Part shown: in pieces, positions 43,268-52,258 of the stretch | Layout of the letters: every line of letters begins with the position of its first letter | Position numbering within the stretch: the stretch's first letter is position 1 | Origin: an uncultured Granulosicoccaceae bacterium | GTDB lineage: Bacteria; Pseudomonadota; Gammaproteobacteria; Granulosicoccales; Granulosicoccaceae | Direction: 5' to 3' | NCBI GenBank assembly: GCA_938007995.1 | Contig: CALLLW010000010.1 | Location: 1 to 64,000, forward strand | DNA: 64,000 nt | The notes under the pieces: generated by a model | Databases searched by the model: none | What the model was told of the DNA's origin: nothing | The model's input: only the letters and a program-made list of their open reading frames with translations | Program-made: the position numbers and the translations under genes

Positions 43268-44122
43268 ATGAAATTTGCTACATACAGCGCCGCAGGCGAA
43301 CAGTTTTATGGTGCAGTCACTGATGCAGGCATGATTGCGTTAAACGATGCATTCCCGCAATGGCCCTCGCTATTTGATGCGGTTCAATCCAATGGTTTAG
43401 CCGACCTGGGTGCGGCGGCAGAAGGTAAACCGGTAAGTCACACCGAGTTTGACTTTGACATGGTGCTACCCAACGCGCGGCGTATATTGTGTGTGGGCGT
43501 TAACTTCCCTGATCGCAATGCTGAATACAAAGACGGTTCGGAACAGCCAAAATATATGTCGCTGTTTCCGCGTTTTGCTACCGGCTTTACCGGGCACAAT
43601 CGTCCGTTAATCCGCCCGCCTGAAAGTCATCAGCTGGACTATGAAGGTGAAGTTGCCATTGTGATCGGCAGAGCCGGTCGCCGTATCAAGCAGGCTGACG
43701 CCTACGATCACATTGCAGCCATAACCATCTGTAACGAAGGTACGATTCGTGACTGGGTGCGCCATGCAAAATTCAACGTCACGCAGGGAAAAAACTGGGA
43801 TAACTCCGCAGCCATTGGCCCGTGGCTGGTGCCGTTCACAGATGCCGCACAACTTGATGATGCGCATATCGTTACCCGCGTCAACGGCGAGGTGCGACAA
43901 GACGATGTGTTATCAAGAATGATGCACCCGATTCGACGCGAAATTGAATACATTTCAACGTTCATGACGCTACAACCCGGTGACATCATTGTGACCGGCA
44001 CGCCAACCGGTTCCGGTGCGCGTCTTGATCCACCACAATACTTAAAGCCCGGTGATGTGGTCGAAGTTGAAGTGAATACCATTGGCACACTTCGCAACAC
44101 GATTGAGGATGAAACCGTATGA
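43268..44122 (+). CDS. fumarylacetoacetate hydrolase-family protein (HpaG-like)
   Basis: 284 residues, a single FAH domain: RRILCVGVNFPDRNAEY, LDYEGEVAIVIGRAGR (metal-binding Glu residues), and PGDIIVTGTPTGSGA. In the homoprotocatechuate pathway HpaG carries out the decarboxylation/isomerisation step after HpaF; enterobacterial HpaG has two FAH domains, this one only one. Position between hpaD and hpaH supports that role. The next start overlaps its stop (ATGA). Confidence 0.87.
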   Translation: MKFATYSAAGEQFYGAVTDAGMIALNDAFPQWPSLFDAVQSNGLADLGAAAEGKPVSHTEFDFDMVLPNARRILCVGVNFPDRNAEYKDGSEQPKYMSLFPRFATGFTGHNRPLIRPPESHQLDYEGEVAIVIGRAGRRIKQADAYDHIAAITICNEGTIRDWVRHAKFNVTQGKNWDNSAAIGPWLVPFTDAAQLDDAHIVTRVNGEVRQDDVLSRMMHPIRREIEYISTFMTLQPGDIIVTGTPTGSGARLDPPQYLKPGDVVEVEVNTIGTLRNTIEDETV

Positions 44123-44919
44123 CACCTGACGATCATGCAAAGGCAGCACTCGATCTGTTGGCGGCAGAAGACAACGGTACGCAAATCGGCTTGCTGACCA
44201 AACGCTTCCCCGAGATGGGAATGGACGATGCCTACGCGATCCAGAATGCCATATACCAGGCAAAGCTTAAGCAGGGCAGATCCGTTATCGGCTGGAAAAT
44301 CGGACTCACTTCCAGAGCAATGCAATATGCGCTGAACATAGACATCCCGGATAGCGGCATCCTGTTTGATGACATGGCGTTTGTGCACGGCAGTACCATA
44401 CCGAAGGGACGTTTTATCCAGCCACGGATTGAAGCCGAGATTGCCTTCGTGATGAAAGACGCCATTGGTGGCGCGGAGGTCACGCGATCTGATGTATTGG
44501 CAGCAACTGATTTTGTCGCTCCGTCAATTGAAATTCTCGACACCCGGATAAACCGGGTTGATGCAGAAACCGGTGAAACCCGCAAAGTATTCGACACCAT
44601 AAGCGATAACGCAGCTAATGCTGGTGTGGTACTCGGTGTAGAACAACATGCAGTGGATGCCTTTGATCTGCGCTGGGTTGGTGCGATTACGTCAAGTAAC
44701 GGTGAAGTGGAAGAGACAGGTTTAGGCGCAGGTGTGCTTAATGATCCGGTAGAGAGCGTGGTCTGGCTGGCGCGTCGAATGGCGCAGTACGGGCAACGTA
44801 TTGAGCCGGGACAGATCATTTTGTCGGGCAGTTTTATTCGGCCTGTAGAATGCCCCCCGGGTACTCACATAGTCGCTGATTTTGGACCGTTTGGCTCAGC
44901 CGAGGTCGCGTTTGCCTAG
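44119..44919 (+). CDS. hpaH: 2-oxo-hept-4-ene-1,7-dioate hydratase
   Basis: 266 residues of the HpaH/MhpD hydratase family: MDDAYAIQNAIYQAKLKQGR, VIGWKIGLTSRAMQ, IPKGRFIQPRIEAEIAFV and SGSFIRPVECPPGTHIVADFG. It adds water to the oxo-heptenedioate before aldol cleavage. No aldolase (hpaI) follows; the operon ends here within the window. Confidence 0.92.
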   Translation: MTPDDHAKAALDLLAAEDNGTQIGLLTKRFPEMGMDDAYAIQNAIYQAKLKQGRSVIGWKIGLTSRAMQYALNIDIPDSGILFDDMAFVHGSTIPKGRFIQPRIEAEIAFVMKDAIGGAEVTRSDVLAATDFVAPSIEILDTRINRVDAETGETRKVFDTISDNAANAGVVLGVEQHAVDAFDLRWVGAITSSNGEVEETGLGAGVLNDPVESVVWLARRMAQYGQRIEPGQIILSGSFIRPVECPPGTHIVADFGPFGSAEVAFA

Positions 44920-45018
44920 TGAATAGAATCACTGCTACTTATATTTGCAAACAGTGTTCTATGGCACTCAACAGAAAATATTCACGAGCTTGCAAAAAAA
45001 GCTTGTACGCTTGTTTAT

Positions 45019-45201
45019 TCAGGCTCTGTATAGGTGTATCAGTACTTTGGGTGCAAATTGAGCTCCGGTAAGCCCGCAGCAGTTTCCAAAAGCAAACATT
45101 GCCCACTCGCTAAACCAGTTTCTGTTCCGCAGAAAAATACACAAAATAACTGACAAAAGCACCGCTACAACAAACCGGATTGTTGCAGTTGAAATTGCCA
45201 T
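45019..45201 (-). CDS. possible small membrane protein
   Basis: 60 residues with one strong hydrophobic segment (FVVAVLLSVILCIFL) and an AGAG motif upstream of ATG 45201. I recognise no family. It sits in a 430-bp gap between hpaH and the CoA-transferase gene that otherwise shows no features. The coding status is uncertain. Confidence 0.3.
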   Translation of the reverse strand: MAISTATIRFVVAVLLSVILCIFLRNRNWFSEWAMFAFGNCCGLTGAQFAPKVLIHLYRA

Positions 45202-45353
45202 ATCTCTGCTCTTTTACAACGCCATAACCTGTCTCTTTTTGAAATTTAGTGATGTATCTATCGGCCGTGTAGTGCGCAGCATGCCTGCACTGCGTTACGA
45301 ATGAATCCAGACTCTGTCAATTTTGTGAATATTGATTCAAGTACTTGCACGGG

Positions 45354-46550
45354 TTAGATAACTCCGTCCTGTTGCATCTGATCAATGTCTTTTATTGAAT
45401 ACCCGGCTTCCAGCAAGACCTCCTGCGTATGCTCTCCCAGAGACGGTGGCGGGTTTTCTATAGACGGTGATCCGTGTTCATAGGAATAGGCACTAACCGG
45501 GAAGTACGCGGGGCAGCCGTCGGTGGTCTCTGCTACCGGCTGCAATACACTTCGACCCTGTAGTTGCTTTTCTTGCAAGGTTTCATCAAGCGTGCGCACT
45601 TTGGCAGCGGGAATGTGTTGTTCATTCAACAGCTGCTCCCATTCAATAGCTGGTTTGAGCTTTAGCTTTTTGGCGATTAGCTGCGAATATTCGTCCCGCG
45701 ACTCTTTCAATTTGTGTCTGGGTGTGGCGATTATTCTGGCTGCGTGTTGTTGTTCATCTAATGCAGTTAACAGCGCGGCAAACTGTTTGTTGGTCCATGC
45801 ACCCAGCATGATTTTTCCATCGGCGGTGTCATAAGTGGCATAGCTGCTATAGCTGGGGTGAGCATTGCCATGCGGGGCAGGGGGTTCGTTCGTGATAGCT
45901 GTATCTACTACCAGTGCGCTCATCAGCATGAGCGCGGCATCAAGCATTGAAACATCAATGTATTGACCTTCGCCTGTGCGTTCCCGCTGCAGTAGCGCTG
46001 CTGATATTGCAAATGCCGCCTGCGCTCCGGTGCCGTAGTCGACCATGGGTGGGCCAACTCTTACCGGCTCACTGTTTGCCTCACCGTTGGCGGCCATTAA
46101 ACCAGAGAAAGCCTGAATGACTACATCATATGCCGGGTGTTCTGCTTTCGGGCCTGTGTTGCCGTATCCCGATATCTTGCAATAGATCAGATTCGGATTG
46201 ATTGTTTGCGTTGCCTGATAACCAAAGCCAAGTTGATCCAGTGAACTACCCGCATAGTTCTGCACCAGCACATCGGCTGATTCAATCAGTTTTGTCAGCA
46301 CTCGCTTGCCGGTATCTGTTTTAAGATTCAGCGTAATTGCGCGCTTACCGGCGTTTTGAGATTGAAAGTACGAGCCGTACAGCGCATCGTTATTTTTTTG
46401 ATTCACCCCTTCAATGCGGGTCATGTCTGGTGTAGCCGGTGATTCTACTTTAATCACATCAGCACCATTCACCGCAAGCTGGAACGTGCTGAACGGGCCG
46501 GCCAGTACATGGGTTAGATCAAGTACTCTAATGCCTTCGAAGGGTTTCAA
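45354..46550 (-). CDS. class III (CaiB/BaiF) CoA-transferase
   Basis: 398 residues: FEGIRVLDLTHVLAGPFSTFQLAVNGADVIKVE, the N-terminal signature, and the catalytic Asp in HPAYDVVIQAFSGLMAANG. It moves CoA from an acyl-CoA donor to a free carboxylic acid. The start is TTG 46550. It lies 44 bp after the amidase gene on the same strand, so it probably activates the acid released by the amidase. Confidence 0.9.
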   Translation of the reverse strand: MKPFEGIRVLDLTHVLAGPFSTFQLAVNGADVIKVESPATPDMTRIEGVNQKNNDALYGSYFQSQNAGKRAITLNLKTDTGKRVLTKLIESADVLVQNYAGSSLDQLGFGYQATQTINPNLIYCKISGYGNTGPKAEHPAYDVVIQAFSGLMAANGEANSEPVRVGPPMVDYGTGAQAAFAISAALLQRERTGEGQYIDVSMLDAALMLMSALVVDTAITNEPPAPHGNAHPSYSSYATYDTADGKIMLGAWTNKQFAALLTALDEQQHAARIIATPRHKLKESRDEYSQLIAKKLKLKPAIEWEQLLNEQHIPAAKVRTLDETLQEKQLQGRSVLQPVAETTDGCPAYFPVSAYSYEHGSPSIENPPPSLGEHTQEVLLEAGYSIKDIDQMQQDGVI

Positions 46551-46594
46551 TGCAGGTTCCGTTTACGAACTATTGTCGCTTTCAAATGGTGCTA

Positions 46595-47923
46595 TCAAGT
46601 TGTATTTTTCAGATCTGCCAACAGCTGACGAGCATGACCTATAAGTAAATGATCACTCTTCAGTGCGCCAACCAACTGTACTCCGATTGGCATGTCTGTT
46701 TTTCCCTGCAGCAACGGTAAGGTTATACAAGGCAGGCCACACAGAGTCCAGATGGTGCAGCAGACGGGATCGCCGGTGCTGCCCATCAGTGGTGCCTCTG
46801 CGACTGCAGAGGGAGTGAGTATGGCATCGTATTGCTGATTGAATTTACTAAACCAGTCGATGGCAGAATCGCGAACTTTCAATGCCTGCAGATACTCTGT
46901 CTCTGTTCTGTGCCTGGCAGCAGCAAATATCGGACGCGCAGTTTCACTGATATCGAGCCAGTGATTGCTGATTTCATTATCAAGCGCTCTGACGATTTCA
47001 TAGTCATAGATGACTTTGTGCGCATCAAGGTAAGCAGTGAATTCATCTGGAGCTGCAATCCGTGTGATTGAATCCTTAAGCTTTGTGGTGAGGCTTTCAA
47101 AGGCACTGTTGGCATCGTCAGAGTAACGATCGCTGTAGGGCATATCAATCCATACAATCGAAGCTGGACTGTTTGGCTGCTGAAGATCCAGCTCTCGTAG
47201 ATGATTGACGATTGATGGTCGTGGTTGCGCATAACTGGCATTATCCGCCGGGTCATGCGCAGACAATGCGTCTGTTACCGAGGCAATATCATCCAGGTTG
47301 CGGGCAAAAAGCCCAACGTGATCGAGCGTTGTTGATGTTTCCAGAACACCGCTTCGGGAGATTAGTCCCCGCGATGGCTTAAAACCATACACACCACAAA
47401 AAGACGCAGGTCTGATTACCGAACCATTGGTTTGACTGCCGACTGCAACCGGCACATGGCCGGCAGCGACGGCGGCTGCCGAACCGCTTGACGATCCGCC
47501 CGGGCTGTACCGGGTATTCAGCGGATTGCAGGTTCGGGATGGATTAAAGAACGCGAACTCGGTAGTCACCGTTTTTCCCATAATGACCGAACCCGCGGCT
47601 TTCAATTGCTCAATCACTGCACAGTCTTTTTCAGGGCGTCGGCGCTTGTGGATGATTGACCCGTGCTCTGTCGGGTAATCAGCGCTATCAAAGATATCTT
47701 TCAGGCCCACGGGTATCCCATGCAACGGCTTCTGGCTTTTATCCTGATCTAACTGTGCTGCCTGCTGTAGTGCAAGCTCCGGGTTGTGGTGCGCCCATGC
47801 ACCAATCTCGCTTTCAGTCGATGCAATTTTGCTGTTACAGCTTTCTGTAAGTTCAGTACAGCTCATTGCTCCGTCTGCGATGAGTTTTACGGTGTCCTGT
47901 ATTGTCTGGTTAGATTTTGTCAT
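46595..47923 (-). CDS. amidase (amidase-signature family)
   Basis: 442 residues with the Ser-cisSer-Lys triad: Lys75 (GIPVGLKDIFD), the cis-Ser within PGGSSSGSAAAVA (about 145) and nucleophile Ser168 (GSQTNGSVIRPASFCG). It hydrolyses a carboxamide to acid and ammonia, probably in the cytoplasm since there is no signal peptide. Gene order TRAP permeases, amidase, CoA-transferase suggests import of an amide or a related compound. Confidence 0.9.
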   Translation of the reverse strand: MTKSNQTIQDTVKLIADGAMSCTELTESCNSKIASTESEIGAWAHHNPELALQQAAQLDQDKSQKPLHGIPVGLKDIFDSADYPTEHGSIIHKRRRPEKDCAVIEQLKAAGSVIMGKTVTTEFAFFNPSRTCNPLNTRYSPGGSSSGSAAAVAAGHVPVAVGSQTNGSVIRPASFCGVYGFKPSRGLISRSGVLETSTTLDHVGLFARNLDDIASVTDALSAHDPADNASYAQPRPSIVNHLRELDLQQPNSPASIVWIDMPYSDRYSDDANSAFESLTTKLKDSITRIAAPDEFTAYLDAHKVIYDYEIVRALDNEISNHWLDISETARPIFAAARHRTETEYLQALKVRDSAIDWFSKFNQQYDAILTPSAVAEAPLMGSTGDPVCCTIWTLCGLPCITLPLLQGKTDMPIGVQLVGALKSDHLLIGHARQLLADLKNTT

Positions 47924-48004
47924 TAGCGTGCTGCCTGATTACACAGGGTCCGGTAATTGTTGTCGTGCTTTTGAGTAATCAACCCTGAAATCATCGAACC
48001 ATTC

Positions 48005-49453
48005 TTAATTGGCATAAGCAATGGCGGGGAGCCAGGTGGTCAGCTCAGGCCAGAAGAACACAATCGCAAGCCCGATCAATTGCAAAATAACAAACGGGAT
48101 GACACCTTTATAGATATGCCCCAGTGTAACACCGGGCGGACAAACCCCCTTTAAGTAGAACAACGCAAATCCCACCGGTGGTGTGAGAAAAGAGGTTTGC
48201 AGGGTGACTGCAACCAGAATCGCAAACCAGACAACTGAAGGATTACTGACAACATCAAAACCGTTAACCGCCAGATCAAGCGATAAAATCACCGGCAACA
48301 TCAACGGCATGATAATCAGGGTGATTTCAATCCAGTCAAGCAGGAACCCAAGCAGAAATATAATAAACAGGATAAACGCAACGATCATATAGGGATTGTC
48401 AAACGAACCAAGCACCAGGTTCTCGATAATCTCGTCACCACCATAGCGGCGCAATATGTAGGCAAAGAAATTGGCAGCGATAAAAATACCGACGATATAC
48501 CCGGCTGTGTTCAGTGTTTGGCGTGATACATCTCTGAACACCCGCAGGTTCAGCTTGCCGCTGAAAAGTGCAAGCAGTGTTGCACCCATTGCTCCCAGAC
48601 CGGAAGCCTCGGTTGGCGTGGCCAGACCGAAAAATATCGAACCGAGCACCAGCAGTATCAGAAACATCGGTGGTACCACCGAGAGTGCCACCTGAAATAA
48701 TATTTTTGCTGTTACCGGTTGCCTGTTTGCAGGCAAAGGCATGGAGTCTGGTCTGATTAGCCCGTAAATGATAATGAAAAGAATATACAACGCACCAAGA
48801 ATAAGACCGGGGATTAATGCACCCATAAACAGGTCGCCAAGCGAGATTGATAACTGATCACTCATAATCACCAGCATGATCGACGGTGGTATCAAAATAC
48901 CCAGTGTGCCGGAGGCGGCGATGGTTCCGGTGGCTATCGGTTTACCATAGTTCTGTTGCATCATCGCCGGTAAGCCCATGACACCAAGCAGCACAACAGA
49001 TGCACCAATAACTCCGGTAGAAGCCGCCAGAATAATGCCGATCAACATGACGGTAAGCGCGAGCCCGCCGCGCAATGCACCAAACAGTACCTGCATGGAT
49101 TTCATCATGCGCTGTGCCACACCGGATTGATCCAGCATTAACCCCATAAAAATAAACATGGGTAATGCAACAAGCACCGGGTTTTTAATGATTCCACCAA
49201 AAAACCGCCCGGCGTTTACAAACATCTTTTTGTAGGTGATACCGGTTCTTTTAAACTCAATGACCTCTGAAATTGCTTTGCGATGTTCATCGAGTATCTG
49301 CTCTCCGATAACAACAAAAATCAGACTCACGCCAACCAGCGCGTAGGCAACCGGAATTCCGGCGAACAGAAAAATAATAAAAACCAGAAACATCGCAAGA
49401 ACCATCCACTGGTTCAAATCGAGGAACTGACCGAGGTAGGCTAGAATCTCCAT
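48005..49453 (-). CDS. TRAP transporter large permease (DctM)
   Basis: 482 residues, about 12 membrane helices of the DctM family: MVLAMFLVFIIFLFAGIPVAYAL, ALPMFIFMGLMLDQSGVA and a long series of hydrophobic segments with GTLGILIPPSIMLVIMSDQ. A hydrophilic stretch of roughly 45 residues (about 50-95) is inserted between the first helices and the conserved PMFIFMG; this is found in some large-type permeases. Two bases follow the dctQ stop, so it is coupled to it. Confidence 0.9.
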   Translation of the reverse strand: MEILAYLGQFLDLNQWMVLAMFLVFIIFLFAGIPVAYALVGVSLIFVVIGEQILDEHRKAISEVIEFKRTGITYKKMFVNAGRFFGGIIKNPVLVALPMFIFMGLMLDQSGVAQRMMKSMQVLFGALRGGLALTVMLIGIILAASTGVIGASVVLLGVMGLPAMMQQNYGKPIATGTIAASGTLGILIPPSIMLVIMSDQLSISLGDLFMGALIPGLILGALYILFIIIYGLIRPDSMPLPANRQPVTAKILFQVALSVVPPMFLILLVLGSIFFGLATPTEASGLGAMGATLLALFSGKLNLRVFRDVSRQTLNTAGYIVGIFIAANFFAYILRRYGGDEIIENLVLGSFDNPYMIVAFILFIIFLLGFLLDWIEITLIIMPLMLPVILSLDLAVNGFDVVSNPSVVWFAILVAVTLQTSFLTPPVGFALFYLKGVCPPGVTLGHIYKGVIPFVILQLIGLAIVFFWPELTTWLPAIAYAN

Positions 49454-49455
49454 CG

Positions 49456-50235
49456 TTATAGCCCCCGATTCTTACGACCAATCAACCAGAGGCCGATTAT
49501 TAAAATCACAAGCGTGACAAATGCGGTGAGCGTTGCATGTTCCATTAATGGTTCTTTCGAAATTCTGCGCGGATTTATATCCGGGTTTGTCAATCTGATA
49601 AACCAGTAAAACCCGTAGTGGTACAACCGGTCCAGTACAAACCATGCAAACGGGAACGCACCGAGCAGGCACTTTGATAACGTTGGTGTGGTGAAGAGAT
49701 TCAGGTTGCGTTTGAGCATTGACCATCCTGCCATTGCCGCAACGATCATCAAAATCGGTAGTGTAATTTTTAATATGTACAGTCGGTGCAGTCCATTAGG
49801 ACTGTCCGATCCTTCTTTGGCGGTCCACGAGGCAAAAGCATAGTGGGTAAGGATGTCGACCATCAATGCAATAAAAGGCAGCAGCAACCAGCCGAGTGCA
49901 AAGATCTCAAGCTTTGCTTTCTTGCCGGTTGAAAACCGTTGATGGAAGATATCAACGCGTACATGGCTGTCGGTGGTGATCGCATATGCAAAACCCGTGA
50001 GCATAGCAAAACCGTATAGCCACCATTGCCCATCATCCAGCCACGCCTGGTTGTGTCCCATCTTGCGCATCACAACCTGGGCGACAATGGCGAACATCAA
50101 CAGCGGGAAGATCCATGCAACAACGTTACTCAGGCCAATAACAAATCGGTCTGTTTTATAGTGCTCTTCCCGTCTTCGCTCACCCGGATCGGTGATCGCA
50201 ATAGAAGCTTTGTTATCTGGCAAAGTGTCAGTCAT
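49456..50235 (-). CDS. TRAP transporter small permease (DctQ), long form
   Basis: 259 residues, longer than the usual 160-200. The DctQ core is recognisable by QAWLDDGQWWLYGFAMLTGFAYAITTDSHVRVDIF with four N-terminal helices, and an additional C-terminal helical part follows (FVTLVILIIGLWLIG). It pairs with DctM to form the membrane unit of the transporter. Confidence 0.85.
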   Translation of the reverse strand: MTDTLPDNKASIAITDPGERRREEHYKTDRFVIGLSNVVAWIFPLLMFAIVAQVVMRKMGHNQAWLDDGQWWLYGFAMLTGFAYAITTDSHVRVDIFHQRFSTGKKAKLEIFALGWLLLPFIALMVDILTHYAFASWTAKEGSDSPNGLHRLYILKITLPILMIVAAMAGWSMLKRNLNLFTTPTLSKCLLGAFPFAWFVLDRLYHYGFYWFIRLTNPDINPRRISKEPLMEHATLTAFVTLVILIIGLWLIGRKNRGL

Positions 50236-50250
50236 TAATCAAATCGGCTC

Positions 50251-50286
50251 TTTGTTTATGCTGTCTGCGTTTATGCTGTCTGCGTT
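50251..50286. repeat. 15-bp direct repeat upstream of dctQ
   Basis: GTTTATGCTGTCTGC occurs twice in a row just before the dctQ start codon. Confidence 0.6.
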
Positions 50287-50369
50287 GCGGCACTCGAAGT
50301 GCTGTTCAGATAGCGCAATTACAGCACGGACCATTACTACAATAGTAAGCAAATCAATTGTAAGCAAAT

Positions 50370-50392
50370 CACGTTGAATTGTGTTCAACGTG
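50370..50392. promoter_or_regulatory. 9-bp inverted repeat upstream of dctQ
   Basis: CACGTTGAA and TTCAACGTG surround TTGTG, about 135 bp upstream of dctQ. It can be an operator for a separate dctQM promoter; on the plus strand it is followed within 4 nt by five T residues and could also end transcription. Confidence 0.4.
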
Positions 50393-50505
50393 AAGTTTTT
50401 CCTGCAATGAATGCTTTTGATTTTTGCAGCAGGAAAAATACACGGTGTAATAACAGCTCAAGTGAGATGTCATCGAAATCGCGAATAGACCGGCTTAAAG
50501 ATGTT

Positions 50506-50538
50506 AAAAAAAAAGGTGGTCCAGAGACCACCTTTTTT
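50506..50538 (-). terminator. strong intrinsic terminator between dctP and dctQM
   Basis: GGTGGTC and GACCACC form a 7-bp stem with loop CAGA (50515-50532), flanked by nine A on one side and six T on the other, extending the stem and making it work in both directions. It follows the binding-protein gene by about 25 bp, so most dctP transcripts should end here. Confidence 0.88.
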
Positions 50539-50564
50539 AGTTGCTGACCAGAGGTGAGCGCTAC

Positions 50565-51617
50565 CTACTTGCGCGGCAGGTAAATGTTAGTCGACCAGAC
50601 TTTGTAACCCTCACGGTACTCGGTCAGATCATCCCATGCCTTCTTAAACATCTCATCCTCTTCCGCCAGACCTGCGGCAACTTCGTTCCAGGTGCTCTCG
50701 AACAGTTCGAGCATTTCATCAGGCCACTTTTTTATGTTCACACCGTTGTTGTCAGTGTTGTCGACCATGGCGGCATAGTTAGTGGCTTCACCTTCGGCCA
50801 GGCTGGTTGTAATGTTCGCAAGACACGCCACTTTAATCTGATTCTTTGCGATATCAGACAGGTCTTCGTAGACATCTTTATTGATCAGCAGCTCGAACAG
50901 GGTTGATGGCTGGTGCCAGCCGGGGAAGTAGTTGTACTTGGCAATTTTGTGAAAACCCAGATTGGCGTCAATTCTGGGCATGGAAAATTCAGTCGCATCA
51001 ATTGCACCGCGTTCAAGAGCAGGGAAGATATCTCCACCGGCAAGCAGCGATGTTGACACCCCGAGCTTCTGCATGACCTCAGCGCCAAGGCCGAAAAAGC
51101 GCATGTTCAAGCCTTTCAGGTCATCAACGCTGGTAATTTCATTTTTGAACCATCCCGATGTTTCGGGGGCAATCACACCGCAGGGGGTCGCGACCACATC
51201 GTAGCCCGCTTCATCGTACATTTCCTGCCATAGCGCTGCGCCATCGTCATAGAGTATCCAACCGAGATACTCGCCCGCTTCCGGACCGAAAGGAACAGCG
51301 GCAAACAGTGATGCAGCGGTGATTTTACCCTGCCAGTAGCCGGAAGTTGCAAACGCGGAGTCAACAGAGCCGTTGGATACTGCGTCAAGCGCTTCAAGGG
51401 TTGGAACGAGCTTGTTGGGGTCAAAGTGTTCAAATTGCACTTCACCGGAAATGCTGTTTATTTTGTCGACGAAGTCTACGCCGGCAGTGCCAAGGATTGG
51501 CAGTGTCTTGGCAAATGACGATGTCATTTCCAGCGTATCCTGCGCGTAAACAGGTGCGCATAGTGCGGCACTTACCAGTGATGCGCACAGTTGTGTTTTG
51601 GTAAATTTAATTTTCAT
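50565..51617 (-). CDS. TRAP transporter periplasmic substrate-binding protein (DctP)
   Basis: 350 residues. Start ATG 51617 has GGAGG five nt upstream and begins a signal peptide (KFTKTQLCASLVSAALCAPVYAQ). The mature protein follows the TRAP receptor pattern: ITSVDDLKGLNMRFFGLGAEVMQKLG, LAGGDIFPALERGAIDATEFSMP (the conserved Arg of DLKGLxxR binds a carboxylate). The tyrosine/tryptophan-rich FPGWHQPSTLFELL region is typical of the family subgroup that binds 2-oxo or amino acids. It is expected to be made in excess over the permeases because of the terminator downstream. Confidence 0.9.
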   Translation of the reverse strand: MKIKFTKTQLCASLVSAALCAPVYAQDTLEMTSSFAKTLPILGTAGVDFVDKINSISGEVQFEHFDPNKLVPTLEALDAVSNGSVDSAFATSGYWQGKITAASLFAAVPFGPEAGEYLGWILYDDGAALWQEMYDEAGYDVVATPCGVIAPETSGWFKNEITSVDDLKGLNMRFFGLGAEVMQKLGVSTSLLAGGDIFPALERGAIDATEFSMPRIDANLGFHKIAKYNYFPGWHQPSTLFELLINKDVYEDLSDIAKNQIKVACLANITTSLAEGEATNYAAMVDNTDNNGVNIKKWPDEMLELFESTWNEVAAGLAEEDEMFKKAWDDLTEYREGYKVWSTNIYLPRK

Positions 51618-52258
51618 TATTCCTCCAGTGGTGTGGTCGGCAAACATTCGCCCAATCATTCGCCAGGCACTGCTGTTTCAGTGATGTAGGCCGTATACGT
51701 CAGGCGCGATGCCAGTATGTAACCATTAGCCGGCAGTTAGCCAGTTAAAAAGCCATCAGTTCCAACAGTCCTCTACGCTAAGCTTAACAACCACGCTGAT
51801 GACAATAAAGCACTTTAAAACCTAATTCTGCTCAGCCGGTGGTTGGCAGGTCTACCGCGCTATATGGCGGACGGGGATGCCGTGGGTCCTGAAGTAGGTC
51901 AGTCGTGCTTAATCAACCAGGTGGCGCGATATCTTATCCGCTTGCGTATGCGTCGCCAGTGCCGGTGTACGGTTGAGTTTCTTGTTAATTTCTTGTTTTT
52001 ATTGTGACAGTACGATTTCGGGCACCTGCCGCTATATAGTTGGGAATAAACGGCAGCAGTCCGGTGCCGCAGGTTAAAAACTATTACGCAGGGTCTGAGG
52101 GTGTTAAATTCCCCGTCAGGTAGTCATATACAAACAGTAACTGAACTTTTTCGGTCGAATTTGCTTAATCAGTTCGTGCTTTGGCCTTGGCTGATAACGG
52201 ATTTTTGTACCGTCTTTACATCGAGAAATCAGTAACATCGCGCATTGGAGACTAAAAT
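51618..52258. other. intergenic region of about 640 bp between dctP and the acyl-CoA dehydrogenase
   Basis: No coding region is supported. Around 52021-52068 there is a nested inverted repeat (GGCAC...GTGCC and CTGCCG...CGGCAG) that may fold, about 190 bp before the acyl-CoA dehydrogenase start. GGAG lies just before that start codon. Confidence 0.45.

Noticed and set aside
43090-43323. Separate small gene upstream of the HpaG-like gene
   Set aside because: This frame crosses the decayed gabD-like gene and overlaps the true start at 43268. The GabD C-terminal similarity in other frames explains the sequence.
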